A DNA stretch of 64,000 bases from Rhodoferax sp. (lineage in GTDB: Bacteria; Pseudomonadota; Gammaproteobacteria; Burkholderiales; Burkholderiaceae_C). The notes beneath the pieces were generated by a model. The model made no database searches and was not told the DNA's origin. It saw only the letters and a list, made by a program, of their open reading frames with translations. The position numbers and the translations under genes were made by a program. The stretch lies in the NCBI RefSeq assembly GCF_018063565.1, contig NZ_JAGPBB010000003.1, positions 46,160 to 110,159 of the forward strand, read 5' to 3'. How positions within the stretch are numbered: the stretch's first letter is position 1; each line of letters begins with the position of its first letter. Shown here in pieces: positions 7,756 to 16,529 of the stretch.

Positions 7756-8625
7756 ATGAAAACCCAACAGATCAATCGCGAGCTTGACGCCGCTCGCGAT
7801 TCCGGGCCGGTCAGGGACATTGTGATTCCACCCTGTCCGCAGCTGCTTGCGCAACTTCAGGTGGAATTGAATCAGGCCGACCCCGACCCTTTGGTGGTCG
7901 CCGCGATCGCCGGCAGTGATGTGGCGATGGCCGCGGCACTGATTCGGATTGGCAACAGCTCACTTTATGCGCGCCGCGAGCCGGTCAGTTCGGTCGGGCA
8001 GGCGGTTTCGATGTTGGGTGTGCGGCCAACCGCTGCGGTGTTGACCGGATTTTTGCTGCGCAATGCGATTGCGCTCGATCCTACCCTGATTGAGCACTTT
8101 TGGGAGTCGTCCAACCGCCGGTCGTTGGCGATGGCGCATATTGCGGCCCAGATGTATGGCGTGGACGTTGAGGTGGCCAGGACTTGTGGCCTGTTTCTGC
8201 ATGTGGGCATACCCGTCATGTTGCAAGGGGTCAAAGGTTATCGTGGCACGCTGGCTGAAGCCATGGCGCGGCAGGACCGTACCTTTACCCAGACTGAGAA
8301 CGCAGCCCATCGAACCGATCACGCGGTGGTTGGTGCGATCGTCGCCAGAACCTGGCGTTTGCCAGCGGTTGTTGGCCACGCGGTTCGCTTGCATCACGAT
8401 TTCGCCGTCCTGTCTGACACCACATTCGAACTGCCGGTGCGTCAACTGGTCGCCGTCGCCGCCATTGCCGACCACCTTGTGTCGCGCCATGAAGGTGTCG
8501 CAGATCAGCGCGAATGGCGCCATTTTGGTGCTGATTGCATGTCGTTTTTGCAAATTGATGCGGCTGAGGTCGAGTCCTGGAGCGACGTGTTGTACTCGGC
8601 GTTCGAACGCGTGGTGGTGTCCTGA
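7756..8625 (+). CDS. HDOD domain protein
   Basis: 289 residues with an HDOD domain, a degenerate HD-like helical signalling module found in bacterial regulatory proteins, starting near residue 20 (IPPCPQLLAQLQVELNQ). Typical features are SDVAMAAALIRIGNSSLYA, VSSVGQAVSMLGVRPTAAVLTG and WESSNRRSLAMAHIAAQMYGVDVEVARTCGLFLHVG. No attached GGDEF, EAL or receiver domain is seen. ATG 7756 is preferred because GAAAGAGA precedes it; the reading frame upstream (from 7606) lacks family character. It lies 149 bases downstream of the alpha-E gene on the same strand, so co-transcription is possible but not shown. Its partner and signal are unknown. Confidence 0.85.
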   Translation: MKTQQINRELDAARDSGPVRDIVIPPCPQLLAQLQVELNQADPDPLVVAAIAGSDVAMAAALIRIGNSSLYARREPVSSVGQAVSMLGVRPTAAVLTGFLLRNAIALDPTLIEHFWESSNRRSLAMAHIAAQMYGVDVEVARTCGLFLHVGIPVMLQGVKGYRGTLAEAMARQDRTFTQTENAAHRTDHAVVGAIVARTWRLPAVVGHAVRLHHDFAVLSDTTFELPVRQLVAVAAIADHLVSRHEGVADQREWRHFGADCMSFLQIDAAEVESWSDVLYSAFERVVVS

Positions 8626-8636
8626 GGCAGGGAGGC

Positions 8637-10286
8637 CTAGTCTCGGCGCTCGTAGAGGAGCAGTTTTTCCCTGGCGTCACCCCGATGCCGGACGGTGCCA
8701 CGCAATTCCCATGGTTCGGATGACGCTGCCAGGTAATTCAGTACCTCCGAATCACCCAGCAACCAACGGCACTCCGCTTGCTGGACGATCGGTTTGAGCG
8801 TCAGTCCACCATGATAGGTATACGCCGCCATCTGGCCGCGGCTCAAGCCCAGCGTGGACACACAGGCGGGTTTCTGCGGCATCAGAACGGTCGTTTGTGC
8901 CACCAGGGGCAGGTAGCTGCGTGCAAAGTCCAGCAGCGGCAACCACAAGGTCATGAGCAACAGCCAGCACAGGGCCGCCCCCCCGGCTGGCAAGACCACA
9001 CTTTTCCAGATCGCGGCACGGTGCCTGCCTGCACGCCAAAAAACCAGCCAAGCCCATACGGCAGTAGCCGTAAGTGCTATTAGAAATGAAGATAAAACAA
9101 AACTGTGGCTGAACCCCGGGGCCAGTCGAGCCACATTGAGCGCCGGCTTTGCCGGTATGCCAGTCTGCATGGACAACCAAACGACCCAGATGATGATGGC
9201 GCAACCACTGAAAAAGATCAGCGTGAACCAGTCAATCAGTGCCCCGACGCTGCGGCTCAGAGTGGGCAGGGCGAAGGCCGCCAGGGCAGCCAGCGCCGGC
9301 AAGGCCAGCAGCAGGGAGCGATCTGCAGCCGTGGTCAGCAATGTGGCCACACTGGCCACAACCACAAACCACAGGGGAATCCAAAGGTGTCGGCTGGTGA
9401 GCCGGGACCCACGCAATTGATGCCGCCAGCGCCACACCGTCCAGCACGCCAGTGGCCAGGCAGGCCACGTGAACCAGAGGAACAAGCGCCCCAAACGGGG
9501 CCAATCCAGCCACGTTGGCCAAGCCACGCTCCAATGCCACAGGTGCAGGTAAGTTGCCAGCAGGGCGCAGCCCAGTGTCATGGCAAGCACCCCGCTTGCC
9601 CGCAGCTGGCGATGTTGTCGCAAGGCGTCGTTGGGACCCAATTCCAGCCAGTAAATGCCCGCGCATCCCAAACCCAGCAACAAGGCCAGCGTGGGTGCGC
9701 CGGAGAGGGTCAGACCCATCAGACCCACGGCAGCTCCCAGGCCGGGAGCAATGGGCCGGTATGGCAGGGCTGCGGCCGCGTAGAACAACAGGGCGGCAAA
9801 ACAAAGCTGCGCCAGCGCGGGAGTGGTCTCGTGCGCCAGTTGCGCCAACCCCAAGCTGGCGATCATGGCCAGCACGCCACCATCCGCCAGTGCCCGGGCG
9901 TAGTCGGTGGGTTCCGCCTCGCCACCAAAAGCAAACGCAAGCGGTTGTGCCAAAGGGCTGCGCGCCAGGTAATAGGTGCCGTACCAGGTGGCCATCAAGG
10001 CCAGCATCAGCAACAGCATGAACGGTATCCGTGCCGCCAGGTCAGGCGCTATGCCAGCGGGTGCCAGCATGATGGCCCAGGCGCCCAGCCAATAGGGCAA
10101 AAGTGCCGAAACCTCGGGCAACAACCCACCCATCACTGGTTGCCACCAGTCGGTGGTACCCTGAGCCAGGGCCAGCATGTAGCCAAAACTGCTGATGTCG
10201 GCGTTCTTCCAGGGCCCCCGGCCGACAAAACCCGGCAGCACATAAGCCAGGCAAAACAGCCACAAGGCCAGCCTTGGCAAACGCAT
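8637..10286 (-). CDS. Polytopic membrane protein, glycosyltransferase family 39/ArnT-like
   Basis: 549 residues with about ten to twelve predicted membrane helices and a soluble C-terminal domain. After the first helix it has GRGPWKNADISSFGYML, resembling the acidic first periplasmic loop of GT-C transferases, which use polyprenyl-phosphate sugars on the periplasmic face. The C-terminal part (TLGLSRGQMAAYTYHGGLTLKP, ECRWLLGDSEVL, WELRGTVRHRGDAREKLLLYERR) resembles ArnT-type tails. The donor and acceptor cannot be told. ATG 10286 (MRLPRLALWLFCL) has AAGG eight bases upstream and starts directly before the first helix. GTG 10328 and TTG 10341-10343 are possible upstream starts without a good ribosome site. 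Confidence 0.7.
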   Translation of the reverse strand: MRLPRLALWLFCLAYVLPGFVGRGPWKNADISSFGYMLALAQGTTDWWQPVMGGLLPEVSALLPYWLGAWAIMLAPAGIAPDLAARIPFMLLLMLALMATWYGTYYLARSPLAQPLAFAFGGEAEPTDYARALADGGVLAMIASLGLAQLAHETTPALAQLCFAALLFYAAAALPYRPIAPGLGAAVGLMGLTLSGAPTLALLLGLGCAGIYWLELGPNDALRQHRQLRASGVLAMTLGCALLATYLHLWHWSVAWPTWLDWPRLGRLFLWFTWPAWPLACWTVWRWRHQLRGSRLTSRHLWIPLWFVVVASVATLLTTAADRSLLLALPALAALAAFALPTLSRSVGALIDWFTLIFFSGCAIIIWVVWLSMQTGIPAKPALNVARLAPGFSHSFVLSSFLIALTATAVWAWLVFWRAGRHRAAIWKSVVLPAGGAALCWLLLMTLWLPLLDFARSYLPLVAQTTVLMPQKPACVSTLGLSRGQMAAYTYHGGLTLKPIVQQAECRWLLGDSEVLNYLAASSEPWELRGTVRHRGDAREKLLLYERRD

Positions 10287-10357
10287 GACGGCGCCTTGGG
10301 CAACGATGGCAGGGGTGGGCTGGTTCACGATGGGGTGGGGCAACGCGCGTCGGTGAC

Positions 10358-10393
10358 AAAGAAAAAGGCAGCGCGGTATGACCCGGCTGCCTT
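10358..10393 (-). terminator. Rho-independent terminator after rpmE2
   Basis: On the minus strand AAGGCAGC and GCTGCCTT (10386-10393 and 10365-10372) form an 8-bp stem with a 13-base loop, followed by TTTTTCTTTG. It lies 25 bases past the rpmE2 stop and separates rpmE2 from the glycosyltransferase-like gene. Confidence 0.75.
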
Positions 10394-10418
10394 GTGCGGC
10401 GACGACTGGGGCCAGTGT

Positions 10419-10676
10419 TTACTTGGCAGCGGTCTTGCCGAAACGGTTGCGGAACTTCTCCACGCGCCCGCCCATGTTGTCGACCGATTTTTGGGTACCG
10501 GTGTAGAAGGGGTGCGATTCGCTGGAGGTGTCGAGCTTGTACAGCGGCAGATCGCGACCGTCTTCCATCTTGATCATCTCCTTGGTGGAGGCGCAGGAAC
10601 GCGTCACAAACTTGAAGCCATTGGACAAGTCCTGGAAACAGATTTCACGGTAGTTGGGATGGATGCCTTTTTTCAT
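10419..10676 (-). CDS. rpmE2: 50S ribosomal protein L31 type B
   Basis: 85-residue L31 of the zinc-independent type B, part of the large subunit at the central protuberance. [20 protein letters not shown] and the tail [19 protein letters not shown] are diagnostic. Only one region contains Cys (RSCAS) and the CxxC zinc site of type A is absent. The start at 10676 is the family start; the frame extends 15 codons upstream without family character. It follows rho by 100 bases, an order common in Betaproteobacteria. A TATAAT at 10769-10774 (minus), overlapping the rho 3' end, may give it its own promoter. Confidence 0.95.
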   Translation of the reverse strand: MKKGIHPNYREICFQDLSNGFKFVTRSCASTKEMIKMEDGRDLPLYKLDTSSESHPFYTGTQKSVDNMGGRVEKFRNRFGKTAAK

Positions 10677-10768
10677 TTCGATTACTTTCAGTTGTGCCAG
10701 CCGCGTCGGCCCTTGCACCAACCCCGGTGCAATTCAAAGCCAGTCGTACTTAGCGCGAAAAACGCGAG

Positions 10769-10774
10769 ATTATA
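10769..10774 (-). promoter_or_regulatory. Possible -10 element for rpmE2
   Basis: A perfect TATAAT on the minus strand just after the rho stop codon. The -35 position 17 bases upstream reads CTGATG, a poor match. It is followed by a small CGCG-TTTTT-CGCG hairpin before rpmE2. Confidence 0.35.
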
Positions 10775-10776
10775 GA

Positions 10777-12039
10777 TTAACCGCCGCGACGCATCAGCTC
10801 GAAGAACTCGCTGTTGGTTTTGGTGGCTTTCATTTGTTTCAACACCATCTCCATGGATTCGATCTCGTCCATGTTGTAGAGGAACTGGCGCAGGATGCGG
10901 GTTTTCTGCAAGATTTCGGGCTGCAACAGCAGCTCTTCACGGCGGGTGCCGCTGCGGTTGAGCTGGATCGACGGGAACACGCGTTTCTCGTACAAACGTC
11001 GGTCCAGGTGAATCTCGGAGTTGCCGGTGCCTTTGAACTCTTCAAAAATCACTTCATCCATGCGACTGCCGGTGTCCACCAGGGCGGTGGCGATGATGGT
11101 GAGTGAGCCACCTTCCTCCACGTTGCGTGCCGCGCCAAGAAAGCGCTTGGGGCGTTGCAAGGCATTCGCGTCAACACCGCCGGTCAGCACCTTACCGCTG
11201 GATGGCACCACATTGTTGTAGGCGCGCGCCAGTCGGGTGATGGAGTCCAGCAGGATCACCACGTCTTTTTTCAGCTCCACCAGGCGCTTGGCACGCTCGA
11301 TCACCATTTCGGCCACATGCACGTGGCGTGCCGCTGGCTCGTCAAACGTCGAGGCAATGACTTCACCTTTGACGGTGCGCTGCATTTCAGTCACTTCTTC
11401 GGGTCGCTCATCCACCAGCAGCACCATCATGTGGCTGTTGGGATAGTTGGCTGAGATGGCGTGGGCAATATGTTGCATCATCACGGTTTTGCCGCTCTTG
11501 GGCGGAGCCACCAGCAATGCGCGCTGTCCCTTGCCAATGGGTGCAATGATGTCAATGATGCGCCCGGTGATGTTCTCCTCGCTCTTGATCTCCCGCTCCA
11601 GACGCATCTGCTCCTTGGGAAACAGCGGCGTCAAATTTTCGAACATCACCTTGTGCTTGTTCTCCTCAGGACCGCCACCGTTCACCTTTTCGAGCTTGTT
11701 GAGGGCAAAGTAACGCTCGCCATCCTTGGGCGTGCGCACTTCGCCTTCAATCATGTCGCCTGTATGCAGATTGAAACGGCGAACCTGGCTCGGGCTGATG
11801 TAGATGTCGTCGGTGGAGGCGGTGTAACTGGTGTCGGGGCTGCGCAAAAAACCAAAGCCGTCGGGCAGGATTTCGAGCACACCATCGGCAAAGATCTGCT
11901 CACCGGCGCGGGCGCGTTTCTTGATGATGGCAAACATCAGCTCCTGTTTGCGCATCCGACCAGTGTTTTCAATTTCGAGATCTTCGGCTTGCTTGAGCAC
12001 TTCCGACACGTGCAGTGCCTTGAGTTCGTTTAAATGCAT
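10777..12039 (-). CDS. rho: Transcription termination factor Rho
   Basis: Hexameric RNA-dependent ATPase that terminates transcription; 420 residues, the usual length. The N-terminal RNA-binding domain shows [19 protein letters not shown] and [20 protein letters not shown]. The ATPase domain has Walker [13 protein letters not shown]-like [10 protein letters not shown], Walker [17 protein letters not shown], the Q-loop region and the R-loop/C-terminal [25 protein letters not shown]. It is transcribed away from an upstream leader of about 190 bases containing two inverted repeats, between trxA and rho. Such leaders can serve autoregulation of rho, but that is not shown here. Confidence 0.98.
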   Translation of the reverse strand: MHLNELKALHVSEVLKQAEDLEIENTGRMRKQELMFAIIKKRARAGEQIFADGVLEILPDGFGFLRSPDTSYTASTDDIYISPSQVRRFNLHTGDMIEGEVRTPKDGERYFALNKLEKVNGGGPEENKHKVMFENLTPLFPKEQMRLEREIKSEENITGRIIDIIAPIGKGQRALLVAPPKSGKTVMMQHIAHAISANYPNSHMMVLLVDERPEEVTEMQRTVKGEVIASTFDEPAARHVHVAEMVIERAKRLVELKKDVVILLDSITRLARAYNNVVPSSGKVLTGGVDANALQRPKRFLGAARNVEEGGSLTIIATALVDTGSRMDEVIFEEFKGTGNSEIHLDRRLYEKRVFPSIQLNRSGTRREELLLQPEILQKTRILRQFLYNMDEIESMEMVLKQMKATKTNSEFFELMRRGG

Positions 12040-12125
12040 GAAATGACGCAGTCTGAATGAGGAAACGGGGGAGTAGGGATGGCCAGACTTGTGGGGTAGA
12101 GTCTCTGGGGCCTTTGCCAGGGTCT

Positions 12126-12151
12126 CAGGCTAACCTGGATCAGGGTGCCTG
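12126..12151 (-). other. Hairpin in the rho leader
   Basis: CAGGC-AC-CCTG-ATC-CAGG-TTA-GCCTG can fold into a two-part stem in the trxA-rho intergenic region. It may be part of the rho 5' leader; a role is not established. Confidence 0.35.
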
Positions 12152-12175
12152 AGTGGCGATGATTATGACAGGAAA

Positions 12176-12200
12176 TTGCCCTGATCCGGGATCAGGGCAA
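12176..12200 (-). terminator. Perfect inverted repeat after trxA, possible terminator
   Basis: TTGCCCTGATCC and GGATCAGGGCAA are perfect 12-base arms around a single G, 28 bases past the trxA stop. On the minus strand the stem is followed by TTTCCTGT, only weakly T-rich. It could be a trxA terminator or a regulator site before rho. Confidence 0.45.
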
Positions 12201-12227
12201 ACCACCGGGTCATGTCCGGCAAAAAAA

Positions 12228-12560
12228 TTAGCCGAGTTGTTGGTCAATGAAGGCGGTGAGTTGCGCCTTGCTCATGGCACCAACCTTGGTTGCGGCAAGC
12301 TGGCCACTCTTGAACAACATCAGGGTTGGAATACCCCGAATACCAAACTTGCCGGGAATCTCACGATTTTCATCCACATTCATCTTCGCGATTTGCAGTT
12401 TGCCGGTATAGGCGCTGGCCACCTCATCGAGTATCGGTGCGATCATTTTGCAGGGGCCGCACCATTCGGCCCAATAATCCACCAGAACGGGTAATTCGGA
12501 GAGAAGGACGTCACCCTCAAACGAGGCATCGGACACATGTTTGATCAGTTCACTGGCCAT
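12228..12560 (-). CDS. trxA: Thioredoxin 1
   Basis: 110-residue cytosolic thioredoxin that reduces protein disulfides with electrons from thioredoxin reductase. The active site WCGPC sits in [19 protein letters not shown] at about residues 29-47. The cis-proline region reads [13 protein letters not shown]. Length and fold signatures are standard and no signal peptide is present. It precedes rho on the same strand, the arrangement seen in many Proteobacteria, separated by 188 bases with an inverted repeat. Confidence 0.97.
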   Translation of the reverse strand: MASELIKHVSDASFEGDVLLSELPVLVDYWAEWCGPCKMIAPILDEVASAYTGKLQIAKMNVDENREIPGKFGIRGIPTLMLFKSGQLAATKVGAMSKAQLTAFIDQQLG

Positions 12561-12726
12561 GATTTTTCCTGTTGGATGTTTTTGAAAATTGTGGAACCCC
12601 GAAATTGTGACAGAAACCGCCGTCCGGCACTACCGACGCGGTGGATGCAGCACCAAGTTACATTCACGCTTCACGCTTCGGTGTGCGCAGCGCAACAGAT
12701 TGATCAACCAACGGGCAAAAACGCCG

Positions 12727-13983
12727 ATGCATAAAGTGATGGTGGTGGGTGCCGGTCCAGCCGGTTTGATGGCGGCAGAGACACTGGCGACGGCAGGTTT
12801 GGCGGTCGAGGTTTTTGACGCCATGCCCAGCGTCGGACGAAAGTTCCTGCTGGCCGGCAAAGGTGGACTCAACCTCACACATTCTGAACCGGCGGATGTT
12901 TTTGTCACGCGTTATGGCGAGCGTCAGGCCGAGGTGGGTGCCTGGCTCGCTGATTTTGATGCCCAGCGGGTACAGGACTGGGCGGCCGGTCTGGGTATCG
13001 GGTGTTTTGTCGGCAGTTCGGGGCGGGTGTTTCCGCAGGACATGAAGGCTGCACCTTTGTTGCGCGCCTGGCTGCAGCGGCTGCGTCACCCGGCAACTGG
13101 TCAGGCCGTGCGGTTTCACATGCGACACCGCTGGAACGGCGGGATGCAGGTGTGCCAGGACGGGCAGATACTGCTTGACTTCGAAACACCCCATGGAATG
13201 CAGCAGGGAAAAGCACATGCCGTCGTTCTGGCGCTTGGTGGTGGCAGTTGGGCACGGCTCGGTTCGGATGGGGCATGGGTGTCGTGGCTGGCGTCCAAGG
13301 GGGTTGCCGTTGGGCCATTGTTGCCAGCCAATTGCGGTTTTGACCGACTGGGTGGTTGGAGTGCGTTTTTCGCCAGTCGTTTCGCCGGCTTGCCGTTTAA
13401 GTCCGTGGCGATCCGGGTGCCCGCACCGGAAGGCGTGTGTTTCGAGCGCAAGGGCGAGTTTGTTGCCACGGCCACGGGTGTTGAGGGCAGTCTGATCTAC
13501 GCTGCCTCCAGATGGTTGCGCGACGATATTCTGGCGCATGGTCAGGCCATGTTCACACTGGATCTGTTGCCGGACATGGCGGCGTCGCGGGTATTGGCGG
13601 AGGTTTCTCACCCGCGTGGCAGTCGTTCGCTGAGCAGTCACCTGAAGAGCCGACTGCATCTTGATGGCATCAAGACAGCCATTCTGTATGAACTGCTGAG
13701 CAAGTCGCAGCTTCAGGATCCGGTACAACTGGCAGCAGCCATCAAAGCGTTGCCGATTGCATTGCACGCCACCCGTCCGCTGGATGAAGCCATCAGTTCG
13801 GCCGGCGGTGTGAGGTTTCAGAGCCTTGATACCACCCTGATGTTGTCGGCGATCCCGGCGGTATGGTGCGCCGGCGAGATGCTCGACTGGGAGGCTCCGA
13901 CAGGCGGATATTTGTTGACAGCGTGTCTGGCCAGCGGTGTGCGGGCCGGGCGTGGTGTTATACAGTTCTTGCAAGGAATATAG
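12727..13983 (+). CDS. BaiN/HI0933-like NAD(P)/FAD-dependent flavoprotein
   Basis: 418-residue flavoprotein of the HI0933/BaiN group; the substrate is unknown. The N-terminal dinucleotide-binding motif is VMVVGAGPAGLMAAETL, followed by VGRKFLLAGKGGLNLTHSE, the signature of this family. The C-terminus has the second FAD contact GEMLDWEAPTGGYLLTAC. I believe it belongs to the shorter PP_4765-like subfamily (length and RPLDEAISSAGGV), but could not check this. ATG 12727 is chosen as it begins six residues before the GxGxxG motif; the open frame upstream to 12589 has no family similarity. It is divergent from trxA. Confidence 0.88.
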   Translation: MHKVMVVGAGPAGLMAAETLATAGLAVEVFDAMPSVGRKFLLAGKGGLNLTHSEPADVFVTRYGERQAEVGAWLADFDAQRVQDWAAGLGIGCFVGSSGRVFPQDMKAAPLLRAWLQRLRHPATGQAVRFHMRHRWNGGMQVCQDGQILLDFETPHGMQQGKAHAVVLALGGGSWARLGSDGAWVSWLASKGVAVGPLLPANCGFDRLGGWSAFFASRFAGLPFKSVAIRVPAPEGVCFERKGEFVATATGVEGSLIYAASRWLRDDILAHGQAMFTLDLLPDMAASRVLAEVSHPRGSRSLSSHLKSRLHLDGIKTAILYELLSKSQLQDPVQLAAAIKALPIALHATRPLDEAISSAGGVRFQSLDTTLMLSAIPAVWCAGEMLDWEAPTGGYLLTACLASGVRAGRGVIQFLQGI

Positions 13984-14047
13984 CCGAATAGCCCATATAT
14001 ATTATGGTTTTATTGCTATAAATTAGATATTAATGGAGTCTGAAAGT

Positions 14048-15400
14048 ATGTCGATGCCAAAGTTCAAGCCTCCGATCCGTGGATCGCGCCAGTTGGGCCA
14101 GCGGAACGCGGCGCAGGCGTTGGAACTTGCCAGATCATCACTGGCGCAGGGTGACTTGGCTGCAGCCGAAAAAGTGCTATCGGCCTTGCTAAAGGCACTA
14201 CCCAAACAACCCAGCGCGCTGCATTTGATGGGAGCCTTGCACAACATGCGGGGTGACTCTGCAAACGCACTGACGCTGATGCAGCAGGCCGTTCAATTGC
14301 AGCCCCAGGATGCCAACATCTGGAACGATATTGGTCTGGTTTATGGCAGGTTGGAGCGGGTCGACGACGCCATCCTCGCCTATCAGCGATGTATTGCCCT
14401 GGCCGGCAAAACCATACTGGCGGCAAAGGCGCTGGACAATCTGGGGCGATTGCAACTCCAACACGATGCGTCTGCGGCTGAACAATCATCTCGTCAGGCC
14501 ACGGAGTTTGCGCCGGGTTTTGGGCTCGCCTGGTACGGACTGGCGCAGGCGCTGATCGTTCAGGACAAGCTGGAAAATGGTTTACAAGCGGCACTTCATG
14601 CGGTGCGCTTGATGCCCAAAAGTATGGCCAGGGAGGTGTTGGCTGACGTCTTGTCGAAGCGTGGTCATCAACAGGCCGCCATAGACTTTTACCAGCAAAT
14701 GCTGCAAGACGATCCTGATAACCCGCGGGTGTTGCATCACCTCAAGGCGTTGACGGACCCGCAGTCCCCTGAGCGTGCCAGCAACGCTTACATCGCCTCT
14801 ACGTTTGATGGTTTTGCGGCCAGTTTTGACACTAAGTTGGCGCGTTTGCACTATCACGCGCCGCAACTTGTGATCACGGCCTTGGCGTCCCGCTATGCAG
14901 ATGCGCGAAACGCGCTGGATGTGGCCGATGTCGGTTGTGGTACGGGTTTGTGCGGACCTTTGCTGTCACCTTGGGCGAAGAGTCTGGTTGGTGTTGATCT
15001 GTCTTCCGGAATGCTCGACAAGGCGCGCCAACGGGCCGTCTACACCGAACTGCATCATATGGAACTGTGTCAGTTTCTCGGTGGGCAGCCGCAGGCTTTT
15101 GACGTCGTGGTATCAGCCGACACGCTGGTTTACTTTGGCGATCTCACCGAGGTTCTGGCCGCTTGCCAGCATTCACTGCGGTGCGGTGGTCATGCATTTT
15201 TTACTGTGGAGGCATTGATGGATGACGCCCTGGCGCATCGGCTGGCACCACATGGCCGCTACGCACATAGCGGGAGCCATGTGCGTGACGCTGCGCAGGC
15301 GGCTGGGCTGGTGTTGTGTGCGATCGACCCGCACACCCTGCGTACCGAGCGTGGCGAGCCAGTCGCCGGGTGGGTAGTCAGTCTGCAAAAGCCAGCGTAG
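14048..15400 (+). CDS. TPR repeat protein with C-terminal SAM-dependent methyltransferase
   Basis: 450 residues. The first half has TPR-like helices (LALARSSLAQGDLAAAEKVL-like, ALHLMGALHNMRGDSANALTL, NIWNDIGLVYGRLERVDDAI). The second half, from about residue 255, is a class I methyltransferase with motif I VADVGCGTGLCGPLL, LVGVDLSSGMLDKA and DVVVSADTLVYFGDL. The nearest described architecture is a TPR-methyltransferase of unknown substrate. ATG 14048 has GGAG 11 bases upstream and is preferred over ATG 14033. The region before the gene (13984-14040) is strikingly AT-rich and includes a possible dispersed-repeat fragment. It is convergent with mltB with only 2 bases between stops. Confidence 0.85.
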   Translation: MSMPKFKPPIRGSRQLGQRNAAQALELARSSLAQGDLAAAEKVLSALLKALPKQPSALHLMGALHNMRGDSANALTLMQQAVQLQPQDANIWNDIGLVYGRLERVDDAILAYQRCIALAGKTILAAKALDNLGRLQLQHDASAAEQSSRQATEFAPGFGLAWYGLAQALIVQDKLENGLQAALHAVRLMPKSMAREVLADVLSKRGHQQAAIDFYQQMLQDDPDNPRVLHHLKALTDPQSPERASNAYIASTFDGFAASFDTKLARLHYHAPQLVITALASRYADARNALDVADVGCGTGLCGPLLSPWAKSLVGVDLSSGMLDKARQRAVYTELHHMELCQFLGGQPQAFDVVVSADTLVYFGDLTEVLAACQHSLRCGGHAFFTVEALMDDALAHRLAPHGRYAHSGSHVRDAAQAAGLVLCAIDPHTLRTERGEPVAGWVVSLQKPA

Positions 15401-15402
15401 CG

Positions 15403-16506
15403 CTATTTGCGGCTTTGCAGATAGGCCTGCATCACCGCCTGACCCAATTCGATCACGGCCATGGCGTAGTAACTGCTCCAGTTGTAGCGGGTGATGACGT
15501 AGAAATTCCCGGTGCCGGCGACGTAACTGGCTGGCTCGGTACCATTCTGCAACTCGATCAGCGCCAGTTTGCCAGGGTACAACTGCGCGTCGGCTTCCAG
15601 CAATGCCCCCTTGGCCTGAAATTCAGCCAGGCTAAAAGTTGGCAGGATGTCAGGCGCCATCAGAGCGGTCATGTTCAAGGCGTCAGCATCCAGCTGTACC
15701 GGAAAATGTGTCGGTAGGTCCTTGACCCAGCCATGCGATCTGAGATAGTTGGCGACCGAGCCAATGGCATCGACAGGACTGGCCTGCAGGTCAATGCGAC
15801 CATCAGCGTCAAAATCGAGCGCATACGCGGCGATGCTGCCGGGCATGAATTGTGGCAGCCCTATAGCACCGGCGTAACTTCCCAGCACACTGGTCGGTTC
15901 GGTCTGCGACGCATGCATGAGGCGCAGAAACTGACCCAACTCGCCTCGAAAATAGGCGCTTCGCTGCTCGGCACGCGGGTGACTGGCCGGAAAGTCCAGC
16001 GCCAGCGTTGCCAGTGCGTCGAGCACACGGTAGCTGCCCATATGCTGACCAAAAATGGTTTCAACGCCGATGATGCCGACGATGATCGCCTTCGGAACAC
16101 CGGTCTCGTCCTCGGCGCGCTGCAGGTCTGCGTCATGGTTTTGCCAGAAAGCCACTCCCGCCCGAATGCGGATGGGCTCGACAAAGCGGCTGCGATACAC
16201 CCGCCAGTTCTTGCGCACGCCCGCGGCCGGTGGTGTCACTGCTTTGGCCACACTTGGCAGGTAGTGCGCCTGCGCCAGTGCCTGACGCACCCAGTCAACG
16301 TCGATCCCCTGCTCTTGGGCGATCTGTTGCGCCAGTGTGATAGCGTCGCGGCGCTGTGCGTAGCTGGGGCCGGGTATCTCGTCGGTTTTTGAGGCCGTCC
16401 GGGTGGACTTGTTTTTGATGACTTTTGCAGCACTAGCGCTTGTGCAATATGAGATTGTTGCAATCATTAATATTGCGCTAAAGACTCTGGAAAAGATCGG
16501 TGGCAT
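15403..16506 (-). CDS. mltB: Lytic murein transglycosylase B
   Basis: Cleaves peptidoglycan glycan strands with formation of 1,6-anhydro ends, in the periplasm or at the outer membrane. 367 residues. A signal peptide (MPPIFSRVFSAILMIATISYC) ends near SASA; no clear lipobox is seen, so it is likely soluble. The catalytic Glu lies in IIGVETIFGQHMGSYRVLDALATL. Further signatures are AGAIGLPQFMPGSIAAYALDFDADGRIDL, SVANYLRSHGW and FYVITRYNWSSYYAMAVIELG. The signal-peptide region overlaps a dispersed AT-rich repeat fragment (16421-16480). It lies 23 bases downstream of the transglutaminase gene on the same strand, possibly one operon. Confidence 0.95.
   Translation of the reverse strand: MPPIFSRVFSAILMIATISYCTSASAAKVIKNKSTRTASKTDEIPGPSYAQRRDAITLAQQIAQEQGIDVDWVRQALAQAHYLPSVAKAVTPPAAGVRKNWRVYRSRFVEPIRIRAGVAFWQNHDADLQRAEDETGVPKAIIVGIIGVETIFGQHMGSYRVLDALATLALDFPASHPRAEQRSAYFRGELGQFLRLMHASQTEPTSVLGSYAGAIGLPQFMPGSIAAYALDFDADGRIDLQASPVDAIGSVANYLRSHGWVKDLPTHFPVQLDADALNMTALMAPDILPTFSLAEFQAKGALLEADAQLYPGKLALIELQNGTEPASYVAGTGNFYVITRYNWSSYYAMAVIELGQAVMQAYLQSRK
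16421..16480 (-). repeat. Dispersed repeat fragment within the mltB signal-peptide region
   Basis: On the minus strand the sequence runs AATATTAATGATTGCAAC ... TGCACAAGCGCTAGTGCTG. It shares the AAGCGCTAG core and the AT-rich left half with other copies. It encodes part of the mltB signal peptide (ILMIATISYCTSASA). Confidence 0.4.
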
Positions 16507-16529
16507 TGGAAATGGGCGGTGATGCGCTG

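Noticed and set aside
9105-10775. 556-codon plus-strand open frame opposite the glycosyltransferase-like gene and rpmE2
   Set aside because: Gln/Gly/Pro-rich low-complexity shadow; the minus-strand proteins have clear membrane and L31 signatures.
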